From positions 87,176-151,175 of the forward strand of contig NZ_JAJLJH010000012.1 in the NCBI RefSeq assembly GCF_023231945.1: DNA of 64,000 bases. Direction: 5' to 3'. A model generated the notes under the pieces. It was not told the origin of the DNA, did no database searches, and worked only from the letters and a program-made list of their open reading frames with translations. The first letter of the stretch is position 1; each line of letters begins with the position of its first letter. The stretch is from Scleromatobacter humisilvae (GTDB lineage: Bacteria > Pseudomonadota > Gammaproteobacteria > Burkholderiales > Burkholderiaceae_C). Both the position numbers and the translations under genes were made by a program. This document shows, piece after piece, positions 49,014 through 58,779 of the stretch.

Positions 49014-50684
49014 ATGGCATTGGTTGAAGTGAAGGTGCCCGACATCGGGGACTTCAAGGACGTCGCGATCATCGAGCTGCTGGTCAAGCCCGGCGACAAC
49101 GTCAAGGCGGAGCAGAGCCTGCTGACCGTCGAGAGCGACAAGGCCTCGATGGAGATCCCGTCGTCCGCGGCGGGCGTCGTCAAGGAGCTCAAGGTCGCGA
49201 TGGGCGACAAGATCAACGAGGGCACGGTCATCCTGACGCTGGAGACCGGCGCCGCCGCGGCGCCCGCGCCCGCGCCGGCCGCGCCCGCGCCCGCCCCGGC
49301 GCCTGCTGCGGCAGCACCTGCTCCGGCGCCCGCGCCCGCCGCTGCGCCCGCATCGGGGGGCTCGGTGGAGATCGAGGTGCCCGACATCGGCGACTTCGCC
49401 GACGTCGGCGTCATCGAGCTGCTGGTCAAGGTCGGCGACGTCGTGAAGGCGGAGCAGAGCCTGATCACCGTCGAGAGCGACAAGGCCTCGATGGAGATCC
49501 CGTCGTCGCATGCCGGAACGATCAAGGCACTGAAGGTCAAGGTCGGCGATCGTGTGTCCAAGGGCTCGGTGATCGCGACGATCGAAGCGACCGGCGGCGC
49601 CGCGGCGCCCGCGTCGGCACCGGCGGCCGCCGCACCTGCTGCCGCGCCCGCCACCGCGTCGGCTCCTGCTCCGGCACCTGCGCCGGCCGAGAAGGCCGTG
49701 CCGACCGCCGCGCTGCCGCCGCACGAGCCCACCGCGCCGCCGCTGAACCTGCCGCATGCCTCGCCGACCATCCGCCGCACCGCGCGCGAGCTGGGCGTGC
49801 CGCTCGAAGAGGTCAAGGGCTCGGGCCCGCACGGCCGCATCCTGCAGGCCGACCTGGAAGGCTTCGTCAAGTCGGTGATGGCCGGCGCCACGCAGACCAA
49901 GGCGCAGGCCGCCAGGACGCCCGCGGCCGCCGCTGCAGGCGGTGGTTCGCTGCCGGGCCTGCTGCCGTGGCCGCAGGTCGACTTCGCCAAGTTCGGCCAG
50001 GTCGAGCGCAAGGATCTCTCGCGCATCAAGAAGATCTCGGGCGCGAACCTGCATCGCAACTGGGTGATGATCCCGCACGTCACCAACCACGACGACGCGG
50101 ACATCACCGAGCTCGAGGCCTTCCGTGTCACGCTGAACAAGGAATACGAGAAGGCCGGCGTGAAGGTCACGATGCTCGCGTTCCTGATCAAGGCCTGCGT
50201 CGCCGCGCTGAAGAAGTTCCCCGAGTTCAACGCGTCGCTGGACGGCGAGCAGATCGTCTACAAGAAGTACTTCCACATCGGCTTCGCGGCGGACACGCCC
50301 AACGGCCTGATGGTGCCGGTCATCCGCGACGCCGACCAGAAGGGCATCGTTCAGATCGCCAAGGAGATGAACGAGCTCGCGGGCAAGGCGCGCGACGGCA
50401 AGCTGGGCCCGGCCGACATGACCGGCGGCTGCTTCTCGATCAGCTCGCTGGGAGGCATCGGCGGCACCTACTTCACGCCCATCATCAACGCGCCCGAAGT
50501 CGCGATCCTGGGCGTCTGCAAGAGCGCCACCAGGCCGGTGTGGGACGGCAAGGCCTTCCAGCCGCGACTGATCCTGCCGCTGTCGCTGTCGTGGGACCAC
50601 CGCGTCGTCGACGGCGCCGCTGCCGCACGCTTCAACACCTATCTCGGCCAGGTCCTCGCGGACTTCCGCCGGGTGATGCTGTAA
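49014..50684 (+). CDS. aceF: Dihydrolipoamide acetyltransferase (pyruvate dehydrogenase E2)
   Basis: A 556-residue E2 with two lipoyl domains, each carrying ESDKASME (lipoylated Lys43 and Lys157), separated by Ala/Pro-rich flexible linkers. The peripheral-subunit-binding domain follows ([19 protein letters not shown], about 245-285), then the catalytic domain from about 320 to the end with [20 protein letters not shown] and the active-site segment [13 protein letters not shown]. It passes acetyl groups to CoA and forms the core of the complex. It starts 25 bp after aceE with a GGAG site. The two lipoyl modules and the one in lpdA are very similar at DNA level. Confidence 0.96.
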   Translation: MALVEVKVPDIGDFKDVAIIELLVKPGDNVKAEQSLLTVESDKASMEIPSSAAGVVKELKVAMGDKINEGTVILTLETGAAAAPAPAPAAPAPAPAPAAAAPAPAPAPAAAPASGGSVEIEVPDIGDFADVGVIELLVKVGDVVKAEQSLITVESDKASMEIPSSHAGTIKALKVKVGDRVSKGSVIATIEATGGAAAPASAPAAAAPAAAPATASAPAPAPAPAEKAVPTAALPPHEPTAPPLNLPHASPTIRRTARELGVPLEEVKGSGPHGRILQADLEGFVKSVMAGATQTKAQAARTPAAAAAGGGSLPGLLPWPQVDFAKFGQVERKDLSRIKKISGANLHRNWVMIPHVTNHDDADITELEAFRVTLNKEYEKAGVKVTMLAFLIKACVAALKKFPEFNASLDGEQIVYKKYFHIGFAADTPNGLMVPVIRDADQKGIVQIAKEMNELAGKARDGKLGPADMTGGCFSISSLGGIGGTYFTPIINAPEVAILGVCKSATRPVWDGKAFQPRLILPLSLSWDHRVVDGAAAARFNTYLGQVLADFRRVML

Positions 50685-50698
50685 AGGAGCCGCGCGAC

Positions 50699-52510
50699 AT
50701 GGCAACGATCGAAGTGAAGGTCCCGGACATCGGCGACTTCAAGGACGTGGGCGTCATCGAGCTGCTGGTCAAGCCGGGCGACGCCGTCAAGGCGGAGCAG
50801 AGCCTGATCACCGTCGAGAGCGACAAGGCATCGATGGAGATCCCGTCGTCGACCGCCGGCGTGGTCAAGGAGCTGCGCATCAAGGTGGGCGACAAGGTCA
50901 ACATGGGCGACGTGATCCTGACGCTGGACGCCGAGGGCGCCGCCGCGCCCGCGCCGGCCCCTGCGCCCGCGAACGCGTCACCCGCGCCCGCGCCTGCCCC
51001 CGCGCCTGCCCCCGCGCAGGCCCCCGCGCCCGCGCACGCGGGGCCGGCGCCGGTGGCGTCGACCTACGGCGGCGGCGCCGACATCGAGTGCGACCTGCTC
51101 GTGCTCGGCGGCGGTCCCGGCGGTTACTCGGCGGCGTTCCGCGCGGCCGACCTCGGCATGAAGGTCGTGCTGGTCGAGCGCTACGCGACGCTCGGCGGCG
51201 TCTGCCTCAACGTGGGCTGCATCCCGTCGAAGGCGCTGCTGCACGTGGCGATGGTGATGGACGAGGTCAAGCACTTCGCCGACCTCGGCGTGTCCTACGG
51301 CGATCCGCAGGTCGACATCGCCAAGCTGCGCACGCACAAGGGCAAGGTGGTGGGCAGGCTCACCGGCGGCCTGTCGGCGATGGCCAAGATGCGCAAGGTC
51401 ACCGTCGTGCGCGGCTACGGCAACTTCATCGATCCGTTCCACGTCAAGGTCGACGAGACCAGCGGCGAAGCCCAGCAGACCACGGGCAACGCCAAGACGA
51501 TCAAGTTCAAGCAGGCCGTCATCGCGGCCGGCTCGCAGGCCGTGCGCCTGCCGTTCTTCCCGGACGACCCGCGCATCGTCGACTCCACCGGCGCGCTCGA
51601 GCTGCGCGGTTCGCCGAAGCGGATGCTGATCGTCGGGGGCGGCATCATCGGCCTGGAGATGGGCACGGTCTATTCGACGCTGGGCGCGCGCCTGGACGTC
51701 GTCGAGATGCTGGACGGCCTGATGCAGGGCGCGGACCGCGACCTCGTCAAGGTCTGGCAGAAGATGAACGCCAAGCGCTTCGACAACATCCTGCTGAAGA
51801 CGAAGACCGTCGGCGCCGAGGCCACGGCCGACGGCATCAAGGTGAAGTTCGAAGGCGAGGGCGGCACGCGCGAGGAAATGTACGACCTCGTGCTGCAGGC
51901 CGTCGGCCGCACGCCCAACGGCAAGAAGATCGGCGCGGACAAGGCCGGCGTGATCGTCGGCGACCGCGGCTTCATTCCCGTGGACGTGCAGATGCGCACC
52001 AACGTGCCGCACATCTTCGCGATCGGCGACATCATTGGCCAGCCGATGCTCGCGCACAAGGCGGTGCACGAGGGCCACGTCGCCGCGGAAGTCGCCTCGG
52101 GCGACCAGCATGCGCGCTTCGACGCCCGCGTGATCCCCAGCGTCGCCTACACCGACCCCGAAGTGGCGTGGGTCGGCCTGACCGAGGACCAGGCCAAGGC
52201 GCAGGGCATCGCGGTCAAGAAGGGCCTGTTCCCGTGGAACGCGTCCGGCCGCGCCATCGCCAACGGCCGCGACGAGGGCCAGACCAAGCTGTTGTTCGAT
52301 GCGAGCACGCACCAGATCGTGGGCGGCGGCATCGTCGGCATGAACGCGGGCGACATGATCGGCGAGATCGCGCTGGCCATCGAGATGGGGGCCGACGCGG
52401 TCGACATCGGCCGCACGATCCATCCGCACCCGACGCTGGGCGAATCGATTGGCCTGGCCGCGGAAGTGGCCGAGGGCAGCTGCACGGACCTGCCGCCGCC
52501 GCGCAAGTAA
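50699..52510 (+). CDS. lpdA: Dihydrolipoamide dehydrogenase (E3) with N-terminal lipoyl domain
   Basis: A 603-residue E3. Residues 1-80 are a lipoyl domain (Lys43 in ESDKASME), then an Ala/Pro linker, then the flavoprotein: [17 protein letters not shown] for FAD, redox cysteines Cys169 and Cys174 in [13 protein letters not shown], a second dinucleotide fold [19 protein letters not shown], and the C-terminal HPHPTLGES catalytic His-Glu. It reoxidises dihydrolipoamide with NAD+. The extra lipoyl domain is typical of E3 in Neisseria and Burkholderiales pdh operons. AAGGAG lies between the aceF stop and this ATG (14-bp gap). Confidence 0.95.
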   Translation: MATIEVKVPDIGDFKDVGVIELLVKPGDAVKAEQSLITVESDKASMEIPSSTAGVVKELRIKVGDKVNMGDVILTLDAEGAAAPAPAPAPANASPAPAPAPAPAPAQAPAPAHAGPAPVASTYGGGADIECDLLVLGGGPGGYSAAFRAADLGMKVVLVERYATLGGVCLNVGCIPSKALLHVAMVMDEVKHFADLGVSYGDPQVDIAKLRTHKGKVVGRLTGGLSAMAKMRKVTVVRGYGNFIDPFHVKVDETSGEAQQTTGNAKTIKFKQAVIAAGSQAVRLPFFPDDPRIVDSTGALELRGSPKRMLIVGGGIIGLEMGTVYSTLGARLDVVEMLDGLMQGADRDLVKVWQKMNAKRFDNILLKTKTVGAEATADGIKVKFEGEGGTREEMYDLVLQAVGRTPNGKKIGADKAGVIVGDRGFIPVDVQMRTNVPHIFAIGDIIGQPMLAHKAVHEGHVAAEVASGDQHARFDARVIPSVAYTDPEVAWVGLTEDQAKAQGIAVKKGLFPWNASGRAIANGRDEGQTKLLFDASTHQIVGGGIVGMNAGDMIGEIALAIEMGADAVDIGRTIHPHPTLGESIGLAAEVAEGSCTDLPPPRK

Positions 52511-52534
52511 CGACATCTCAGCAAACGTTACGGC

Positions 52535-52558
52535 AAGGGCGCTTCGGCGCCCTTTCTC
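52535..52558 (+). terminator. Rho-independent terminator of the aceE-aceF-lpdA operon
   Basis: An 8-bp stem AAGGGCGC / GCGCCCTT closed by a TTCG tetraloop (52535-52554), followed by tctcct. It starts 25 bp past the lpdA stop. The T tract is short, but the UUCG-closed GC stem is typical. Confidence 0.8.
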
Positions 52559-52606
52559 CTGGCGCAGCAAGTTCGATCAGGACGCGCGCCCGATCGCTCG
52601 GCGATC

Positions 52607-53494
52607 ATGGCGGCCATGGACAGCACGACCCGCTCTCACGCCGACCCGCTCGTCGCCCTCGTGGCGTGGATCGAGCAGGCGCTCGACGAGCCGCTCACGC
52701 TCGAACGCGTCGCGGCGCGGGCCGGGCTGTCGCCGTATCACTTCTCGCGCCTGTTCACCGCGCGCATGGGGCGCAGCGTCATGGCGCACGTGCGCGGGCG
52801 CCGGCTCGTGCGCGGCGCGCGCCGGCTCTGCGAGGAGCCCGACCTGAAGCTCGTCGAGCTCGCGTTCGACTGCGGCTTCGAATCCCAGGAGGCGTTCACG
52901 CGTGCGTTCAAGCGCACGTTCGGCGTCTCGCCCGGGCGATTCCGCAGCGGATTCGCCGTCGAACCCATCGAAGGACAGTTCCCCATGAACGCACCCACCG
53001 AACCCGTCACGCCCGTCGTGCAATTGCCGGAGCTGGTCACGCTGCCGGCGTTCCGAGTCGCCGGGCCCGCGCGTCGCTTCGACGAGGCCAGCAAATCGGA
53101 GATCCCGCAGCTGTGGTCGGCCCTGATCGGCGCGCTGCCGTTCAAGGGACAGGCGCCCAGCTGGGCGACCTATGGCGTGGTCTCGAGCGTCGACAAGGGC
53201 GAGGGCTGCTTCCAGTACATGGCCGGGGTCGGCGTCGAGCCGGACTGCGTGCCGCCGCCGGGCTTCGCGGCGATGGAGATCCCGGCCGCGACCTACGCCG
53301 TCTTCCGCATCACGCTCAACGGCTCGGCGCTGCATCCGCAGGTCAAGCAGGCGATGGCCGCGGTCTGGGGCGAGCTGATCCCGGCCTCGGGCCTGAAGGT
53401 GGTCGACGGGCCGGACTTCGAGTTGTACGACGGCCGCTTCGACCCGCAGAAGGCGGGCTCGGTGATCGACTTCCACGTCCCCGTGGAAGCCTGA
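52607..53494 (+). CDS. AraC-family regulator with GyrI-like effector-binding domain
   Basis: A 295-residue protein with an N-terminal double HTH (about 15-115: LTLERVAARAGLSPYHFSRLFTARMG and LVELAFDCGFESQEAFTRAFKRTFGVSPGRFR) and a C-terminal GyrI-like domain (about 135-292), as in Rob and SoxS-like fusions that bind small molecules or toxic compounds. Two ATGs, 52607 and 52616, are both possible starts. It stands alone after the pdh terminator. The ligand and targets are unknown. Confidence 0.85.
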   Translation: MAAMDSTTRSHADPLVALVAWIEQALDEPLTLERVAARAGLSPYHFSRLFTARMGRSVMAHVRGRRLVRGARRLCEEPDLKLVELAFDCGFESQEAFTRAFKRTFGVSPGRFRSGFAVEPIEGQFPMNAPTEPVTPVVQLPELVTLPAFRVAGPARRFDEASKSEIPQLWSALIGALPFKGQAPSWATYGVVSSVDKGEGCFQYMAGVGVEPDCVPPPGFAAMEIPAATYAVFRITLNGSALHPQVKQAMAAVWGELIPASGLKVVDGPDFELYDGRFDPQKAGSVIDFHVPVEA

Positions 53495-53501
53495 ATCGAG
53501 C

Positions 53502-54005
53502 CTAGTTGCTGGGCTTGGGCGGCAGGGTCGTGGGGCCGGCCGCGGTCGGCGGCATCGTCTCCGGATGGATGTCCGCCGGCGCGGTGCCGGGCGTGCCCGG
53601 GATGACCGTGACCGTTTCCTTGATGTCGCCGCCGCCGGCGACGCTGCCCGAGGTGGTCGTGTCGATGTTGGCGGCGCGCTTCAGGCAATCGGTCTTGTCC
53701 GCGCCCGACAGCGCCTCGCAGCGCTTGCGCTCGTTCGCGGCGATCTGCGACGGCGACGGCGACTTGAGATCGTGCTCGCGCGCCGCCTGCAGCGCGGCGC
53801 CGGCTTCCTTCAGGCAGGTCTTCTGGCTCTCGGCCGTCTTGCCGGCCAGGCAGTTCGCGCGATCCTGCTGGTAGCGCTGCTCGGCGGGCGTCGGCGGCGC
53901 GGCATTCGCGGCGTTGGCGGAAATCGCGCCGACGGAGAAGGTCGAGAACACCGCCACCACGGTGATGGCGATGCCCAGCAGCTCGGGGGTCTTGTCGAAT
54001 CTCAT
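53502..54005 (-). CDS. Exported small protein with two Cys-Cys motifs
   Basis: A 167-residue protein with a hydrophobic N-terminus (IAITVVAVFSTFSVGAISANA) that acts as signal peptide or anchor. The mature part holds two similar motifs, CLAGKTAESQKTCLKEA and CEALSGADKTDCLKRA, with 11 and 10 residues between the cysteines, suggesting two disulfides. The C-terminal 50 residues are Pro/Thr/Gly-rich and probably disordered. The start is supported by GAGGAG. It converges with the GyrI-like regulator gene with a 7-bp gap. I recognise no named family; the function is unknown. Confidence 0.7.
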   Translation of the reverse strand: MRFDKTPELLGIAITVVAVFSTFSVGAISANAANAAPPTPAEQRYQQDRANCLAGKTAESQKTCLKEAGAALQAAREHDLKSPSPSQIAANERKRCEALSGADKTDCLKRAANIDTTTSGSVAGGGDIKETVTVIPGTPGTAPADIHPETMPPTAAGPTTLPPKPSN

Positions 54006-54088
54006 GGCGGGCTCCTCTTGATCGATAGCCCTGTCAAAGGCATACGGCGTGCCCGCCGCCCTCGATCCGCCGGAATCCGCGCCCCGCC

Positions 54089-55537
54089 TCAGCGCACGGT
54101 GCCCTCGGCGACGATCCTCCACTTCGAGGCGTCGCGTTCCCAGTACTGGCGCAGCATGGTCTCGCGGTGCGTGCGCGTGCCGCGCTCGTTGAAGGTGACG
54201 ACCATCGTCTCCTTCGCGTCCGACCAGGTCATCACGCTGAGGTTGTCGAACGAGATCGGATCCTTGGGCGGCACGGCCGGTGGCGGGACGACGTGGCGCT
54301 TGCCGTGGATCATCACGACGCCGGGTTGCGGCGGCGGCACCGGCGGCGCGGCGGGCGTCTCGGGCGCGGCCCCGGGCTCGTAGAAGGTCTTCAGCGCGGC
54401 GGCGTCGTCGCCCGCGCGCACGCTCTGCCAGTGGTTGACGGCGTCGAGGATCTCGGCGCGGTGCAGCCGGGTCGAGCTGTCGCCGACCCAGTGGATCTGG
54501 CGGGTGATGATGACGGGCGTGTCGTGGGTCGGCACCGTGTTCATCAGCCTCACGAGCTCGTCGTTGGCCAGCGTGACGCAGCCGTCCGAATCCTTGGGCG
54601 GGCGCGAGTAGGTGCTGAACGGCACGCCGTGCACGTAGATGCCCGAGCCGCTGCGGCCGTGCAGCTTGTCGAACAGGTTGGGGTAGTTCAGCTGCATCGC
54701 GCCGGCACCGAACTCGGCGCCGAGCGAGCCCTGGCCGACGCGGTCGGAGACGAAGTAGACGCCCAGCGGCGTGCGCTGGTCGCCCTCGACGGACTTGTCG
54801 ACGCCTTGCTTGCCCACCGACACGTAATGGTCGCTGACCAGCCGCACGCCCTGCGGGCCGTTCTCGAACAGATAGAGCCGCGAGCGCGAGGTGTCGACGG
54901 CGATCGCATGGTGGATCGCCTTGGGCAGCACGATGAATTCGGCCGGCACCTGGTTGGCGGGCGGGCGCTCCTGCAGCGCGTGCAGTCGCTGCACGGCCTC
55001 GTCGCGCAGCTCGGCGACCTCGCCGGCGATCTCGGGCGCGGAGGCGCCTGCCGACGCGGCGTTGGCCGCGCCGAAGCCGGCGTTGCCGCTGCGCGCCGAG
55101 AGCAGGTCGGCGTAGACCAGTTGCGCGAGCCGGAAGCCGGGCACGTCGCGCGTCAGCGAGGCCGCGGCGTCGATCGCGAGGTCGGTCTGCTGCTCGCCGA
55201 TCAGCCGGTAGATGCCGATCAGCCGGCTCTCGGGCGAGCCCTTGAAGGCGCCGATGAACGGCGAGCCCGCGGGCAGCGTGCGGGCGCTGGCGGGCACGAT
55301 GGCCGCGGCGCGGGGGTTGGGCGGCGGCGCGTCGTCGGCCAGCACGATGCTGGCACCGATCGCCGCCCGCTGGGCCTGCGGCGTCGCGTGCGGCGACGGC
55401 ACGCCGTGCAGCTCGGTGCTGGCCAGCAGACCGATGCCGGCCACCGCGAGGGAACCCACCGCCGCCGCGGCACCCGGCCAGCGTGGGCGCCGCGGCGCCC
55501 TGGCTGGTGCGAGGAGGGCGTCGTCTTCCATCGTCAT
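54089..55537 (-). CDS. L,D-transpeptidase (YkuD) with C-terminal NTF2-like domain
   Basis: A 482-residue periplasmic enzyme anchored by a helix at about 22-42. After a helical region, the YkuD catalytic domain (about 200-340) contains His303 in YVHGVPF and nucleophile Cys320 in DSDGCVTLA, a variant of the usual SHGCxR motif. Such enzymes form 3-3 peptidoglycan cross-links or attach proteins to the wall. The last 110 residues (HWQSVRAGDDAAALKTFYEP to KWRIVAEGTVR) look like an NTF2/SnoaL-like domain, also present at the ends of the two genes upstream. Its ATG overlaps the stop of the TPR gene by 4 bp, so the two are translationally coupled. Confidence 0.85.
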   Translation of the reverse strand: MTMEDDALLAPARAPRRPRWPGAAAAVGSLAVAGIGLLASTELHGVPSPHATPQAQRAAIGASIVLADDAPPPNPRAAAIVPASARTLPAGSPFIGAFKGSPESRLIGIYRLIGEQQTDLAIDAAASLTRDVPGFRLAQLVYADLLSARSGNAGFGAANAASAGASAPEIAGEVAELRDEAVQRLHALQERPPANQVPAEFIVLPKAIHHAIAVDTSRSRLYLFENGPQGVRLVSDHYVSVGKQGVDKSVEGDQRTPLGVYFVSDRVGQGSLGAEFGAGAMQLNYPNLFDKLHGRSGSGIYVHGVPFSTYSRPPKDSDGCVTLANDELVRLMNTVPTHDTPVIITRQIHWVGDSSTRLHRAEILDAVNHWQSVRAGDDAAALKTFYEPGAAPETPAAPPVPPPQPGVVMIHGKRHVVPPPAVPPKDPISFDNLSVMTWSDAKETMVVTFNERGTRTHRETMLRQYWERDASKWRIVAEGTVR

Positions 55538-56736
55538 CCGCCGACGGACTCCTGCTTGATCAGCCACTTGCCGGAGGGCGAGCGCACCAGGTCGAGCGTC
55601 TTGTGTCCGGAGGTCGTCAGCGTGTCCGATTCGTAGGTCTGCTTGAAGTGCGCCTGCGCCTTGTCGCCGTTGACGCTCACGCGCAGGTCGGAGACCTCGA
55701 CGGCGATGCGCTTGCGCGGCACGATGCGCGCCTTGCGGTCTTCTTCCCAGGCCTTGTGCGACTTGCCGCCCGTCGTGTAGTCGGGCGTGTAGGCGCCGAG
55801 GTAGCCGCCCATGTCGCGATGGCTCCAGGCCGCGGCCCAGGCGTGCACGGCGCCGCTGACGTCGGCGATGGCGTCGGCCGACGCGGCGGCCGGTGCGGGC
55901 GCGGGCGCCGGCATCGGTGCGGGGGGCGGCGTCGGCGCTGGCTTGGCGACGACCGGCGCCGGTGCCGGGGCGGGCTTGGCCACCGGCGCGGGCGTGGGTG
56001 CCGGAACGGGCGGCGGCGGCACGGGCGCGGGCTTGGGCGCGGCGACAGGCGCCGGCACGGGGGCGGGCGTCGCGACGGCAACCTGCGTCGGCTTCGCGAC
56101 CGGCGCGGGGGCCGGCGTCGCGGCCGCGACCGCGGTCGGCGCCGCGGCGGCCTGGCCCGGGTTGGCGATCAGCTCGCGCAGCAGGACGAGCTTGGGCGGC
56201 ACGGTGGTGTCGGTCTTGTCCAGCTGCAGCGCCTTCGAGTAGGCCTGGCTGGCGAGCTGGGCGTACACGTCGCCGAGGTTCTGGTACGCCGTGGCGTATT
56301 GCGGGTTGGTGCGGATCGCGGCGACCAGCGCGGCCCGCGCCTTGTCGTAGTCGCCCTGCGAGCCGTACAGCACCGCGAGGTTGTTGTACGGCGCGGGCAT
56401 CTCGGGATGGTCTTCGACCAGCTTCTGGAACACCTGCAGCGCCTCGGCCTTGCGGTCGAGCATCGACAGCGTCACGCCGCGCCGAAAGCGCATCGCCGGA
56501 TCCTTCGGGTTCTTCGCCAGCGCGTCGTCGATCAGCTTGAGCGCCTGCGTGGCCTGTCCGCTCTTGATGAGGCGCTGGATCTCGGCCGCCTCGGGCGACG
56601 GCGCGGCTGCCTGCATCGGAGCGGCGGCCGGCGCGGCCTGCGCGAGCGCCGCGGCGGATACCGAAGCCAGCGTGAGCGCGGCGACGGCGCGGGTGAGCGA
56701 CTGCAGCGACGTCATCGAGGAGCGGGAAACGCGCAT
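55534..56736 (-). CDS. Exported TPR protein with Pro/Ala linker and C-terminal NTF2-like domain
   Basis: A 400-residue protein. A signal peptide (about 1-33) is followed by four or so TPR units (about 50-190: GQATQALKLIDDALAKNP, APYNNLAVLYGSQGDYDKARAAL, TAYQNLGDVYAQL), a 100-residue Pro/Ala/Val linker that should be extended, and a C-terminal NTF2-like domain (about 290-400: WAAAWSHRDMGGYLGAYTPDY, then KTLDLV and GKWLIKQE). TPRs suggest a scaffold for protein contacts in the periplasm. It sits between the TolC-type gene and the L,D-transpeptidase gene, both of which end in a related domain. Confidence 0.85.
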   Translation of the reverse strand: MRVSRSSMTSLQSLTRAVAALTLASVSAAALAQAAPAAAPMQAAAPSPEAAEIQRLIKSGQATQALKLIDDALAKNPKDPAMRFRRGVTLSMLDRKAEALQVFQKLVEDHPEMPAPYNNLAVLYGSQGDYDKARAALVAAIRTNPQYATAYQNLGDVYAQLASQAYSKALQLDKTDTTVPPKLVLLRELIANPGQAAAAPTAVAAATPAPAPVAKPTQVAVATPAPVPAPVAAPKPAPVPPPPVPAPTPAPVAKPAPAPAPVVAKPAPTPPPAPMPAPAPAPAAASADAIADVSGAVHAWAAAWSHRDMGGYLGAYTPDYTTGGKSHKAWEEDRKARIVPRKRIAVEVSDLRVSVNGDKAQAHFKQTYESDTLTTSGHKTLDLVRSPSGKWLIKQESVGG

Positions 56737-56833
56737 GGGGCTGTTCTGGTTCTCTTGCTGAGGTTGGACGGGACGCACGGGCGGCTGCGCGTGAGTCTAT
56801 CGAAAATAGGGGCCGGCTTCGTCCGGAACTGCA

Positions 56834-56860
56834 TAAAAAAGGGGCGCCTTTCGCGCCCCT
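56834..56860 (-). terminator. Rho-independent terminator of the TolC-family gene
   Basis: Read on the minus strand, AGGGGCGC and GCGCCCCT form an 8-bp stem (56840-56860) with a short loop, followed by six T residues. It lies 27 bp past the stop of the TolC-type gene and just before the TPR gene, so the TPR-transpeptidase pair needs its own promoter or read-through. Confidence 0.88.
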
Positions 56861-56886
56861 GACACAGTGAGAAACCCCTGGATTTC

Positions 56887-58779
56887 CTACCGGTTGCTCT
56901 CGCCCACGATCTTCCACTCGCCGCCCACGCGGTCCCACACGAGCGTCTTGTGCATCGTGTCCTTGAAGTTCATGGACGCGTACGACTGGTCGAAGCGGGT
57001 CTCGACGCGGGTGTCGGTCAGCGCCCGGGTCTGGATGTTGGACAGCGTCACGCTGATCGCGCCGGGCTTGCCGACGAGGCGGCGCCGCTCGGCGATCCAC
57101 GCGTCGCGCGTGCCCTTGGACGGCTTGAAGTCCGGGCCGTAGAAGCCGAGGTAGCGGTCGACGTCGTGGCTCGACCAGGCGGCCGCCCAGTCCTGCAGGC
57201 GCTGCGCGGCGATGGTGGCCGACTGCGCCGGCGTGGGGTTGACCGGCGCGGAGACGAGCGCGGGCGCCGGATTGGCCGTGACGGCGCGCAGCGTGGGCGT
57301 CGGGGCCGAGGCGGCGAAGGCCGGCGCGACCACCGGATGCGCCAGGCGTTCGGCGGCCAGCTTGTCGGCGCGGGCGTCGAGCTGCGCGAAGGTGGCGCCG
57401 CCGACCTCGATGGCGTCGAGCGGGCAGCGCGAGGACGCGTCGCCGTCGATGCCCCAGCTGTCGGCCTCGGGCGCCAGGTTCTGCGCGTCGGGCTTCTTCA
57501 GGCCCAGGCTCTGCACGAGCGTGCCCATGCCGGCGTAAGTGCGCACGATGGCGGTGGCGAGGTCTTCCTCGGCGAGCACGTACGAGCGCTTGGCGGTGTA
57601 GAGCTCGTTCTCGGAGTTGAGCAGGTCCAGCAGGCTGCGCTGGCCGATGTCGAACTGCTGGCGATAGGCGTCGCGCGCCTTCTGGATCGCCACGACGTTG
57701 CGGTCCAGGTAGCCGAGCTGCTCGTTCAACTTGCGCACGTCGTTGAACGCGACGGACACGGTCTGGCGTGCGTCGACGCAGGCCTTGTCGCGCAGGTTCT
57801 CGGCCTGGGTCAGCAGGCTGGCGTACTGGCGCTCGCGGGCGGAGTCGCTGCCGCCGTTGAAGATGTTCCAGGTCACGGAGATCTCGGCGCCGACGTCGTG
57901 CTTCTGGTACAGCACGCCGTCCAGGTTGTGGCCGGCGGCACCGCGGGCGTGCGCCTCGATCTTGGGTTGGAACGGGTTCTTGCGGGCGGCGACGGCCGCG
58001 CGCGCGGAGCGCAGGCTCTCGATGGCGCCGGCGACGGCCGGGCTCTGCAGCGCGGCCGTGCGCATCGCGTCGGCTTCGGTGGCGGGCAGCTGCCTGACCA
58101 TCGACACCGCGCTGACGTTCTCCGCCGGCGGCACCGAGCCGACGATGCGGATGTAGCGCTCGGTCACGTCGTGCAGGTTGGCGCGCTCGGTGACGAGGTT
58201 CGATTCGGCCAGCGCCACGCGCGCGACCACCTGCTCGAGGTCGACCCCGCGGCCGACGCCGGCGCTGACGCGCGACTGCACCTGGTCGAACGAGACCTTG
58301 TGCTGGATGTAGTTGTCCTCGGCCAGCGCGACGAGCTTGCGATAGCGCACGACGTCGTAGTAGGCCGTGGCGGCCTGCAGGCCGAACTGCTCGGTGGAAT
58401 CGAGGAAGTCGAAGTAGCGCTCGAGCTTGACGTGGCCCAGGCGCTCGACCTCGTTGTGCGTGGCCAGGCCGTCCCACAGCAGCTGGGTCAGTTCGAGCCG
58501 GGCGCCGCCTTCGTAGAAACGCGGGTCGCGCGGCACCGAGGTCGTGTTCTCGTAGTTGCGCTTGCCGGCCGTGCCGCTGGCGTCGAGGTGCGGCCTCCAG
58601 TCGCCGGCCGTGATGTCAATCTCGTCGTTCGAGGCGCGAAATGCGTTGAACTTGGCGGCAACTTCCGGATTGCCTTCGATTGCTTTCTGCACGGACTGCG
58701 CGACCGGAGAGTTGGTCTGCGCCATCGCGGCACAGCTTGCCAGCGCGAGCAGGCTGAAGCGGATGAAGGTCTTTTTCAT
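56887..58779 (-). CDS. TolC-family outer membrane factor (LapE-like) with C-terminal NTF2-like domain
   Basis: A 630-residue protein. A signal peptide ends near AAMA (residue 21). Two TolC/OEP repeats follow (about 25-230 and 240-450: FYEGGARLELTQLLWDG, TAYYDVVRYRKLVALAEDNY, VGAEISVTWNIFNGG, QFDIGQRSLLDLLNSENELYTAKRSYV). These are the trimeric outer-membrane channel of type I secretion. After a Cys-containing segment and Ala/Pro linker, an NTF2-like domain ends the chain (about 515-630: WAAAWSSHDVDRYLGFYGPDF to GEWKIVGE). Plain TolC/LapE proteins lack this. It is divergent from lapG, which supports a LapE-like role in adhesin export. Confidence 0.87.
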   Translation of the reverse strand: MKKTFIRFSLLALASCAAMAQTNSPVAQSVQKAIEGNPEVAAKFNAFRASNDEIDITAGDWRPHLDASGTAGKRNYENTTSVPRDPRFYEGGARLELTQLLWDGLATHNEVERLGHVKLERYFDFLDSTEQFGLQAATAYYDVVRYRKLVALAEDNYIQHKVSFDQVQSRVSAGVGRGVDLEQVVARVALAESNLVTERANLHDVTERYIRIVGSVPPAENVSAVSMVRQLPATEADAMRTAALQSPAVAGAIESLRSARAAVAARKNPFQPKIEAHARGAAGHNLDGVLYQKHDVGAEISVTWNIFNGGSDSARERQYASLLTQAENLRDKACVDARQTVSVAFNDVRKLNEQLGYLDRNVVAIQKARDAYRQQFDIGQRSLLDLLNSENELYTAKRSYVLAEEDLATAIVRTYAGMGTLVQSLGLKKPDAQNLAPEADSWGIDGDASSRCPLDAIEVGGATFAQLDARADKLAAERLAHPVVAPAFAASAPTPTLRAVTANPAPALVSAPVNPTPAQSATIAAQRLQDWAAAWSSHDVDRYLGFYGPDFKPSKGTRDAWIAERRRLVGKPGAISVTLSNIQTRALTDTRVETRFDQSYASMNFKDTMHKTLVWDRVGGEWKIVGESNR

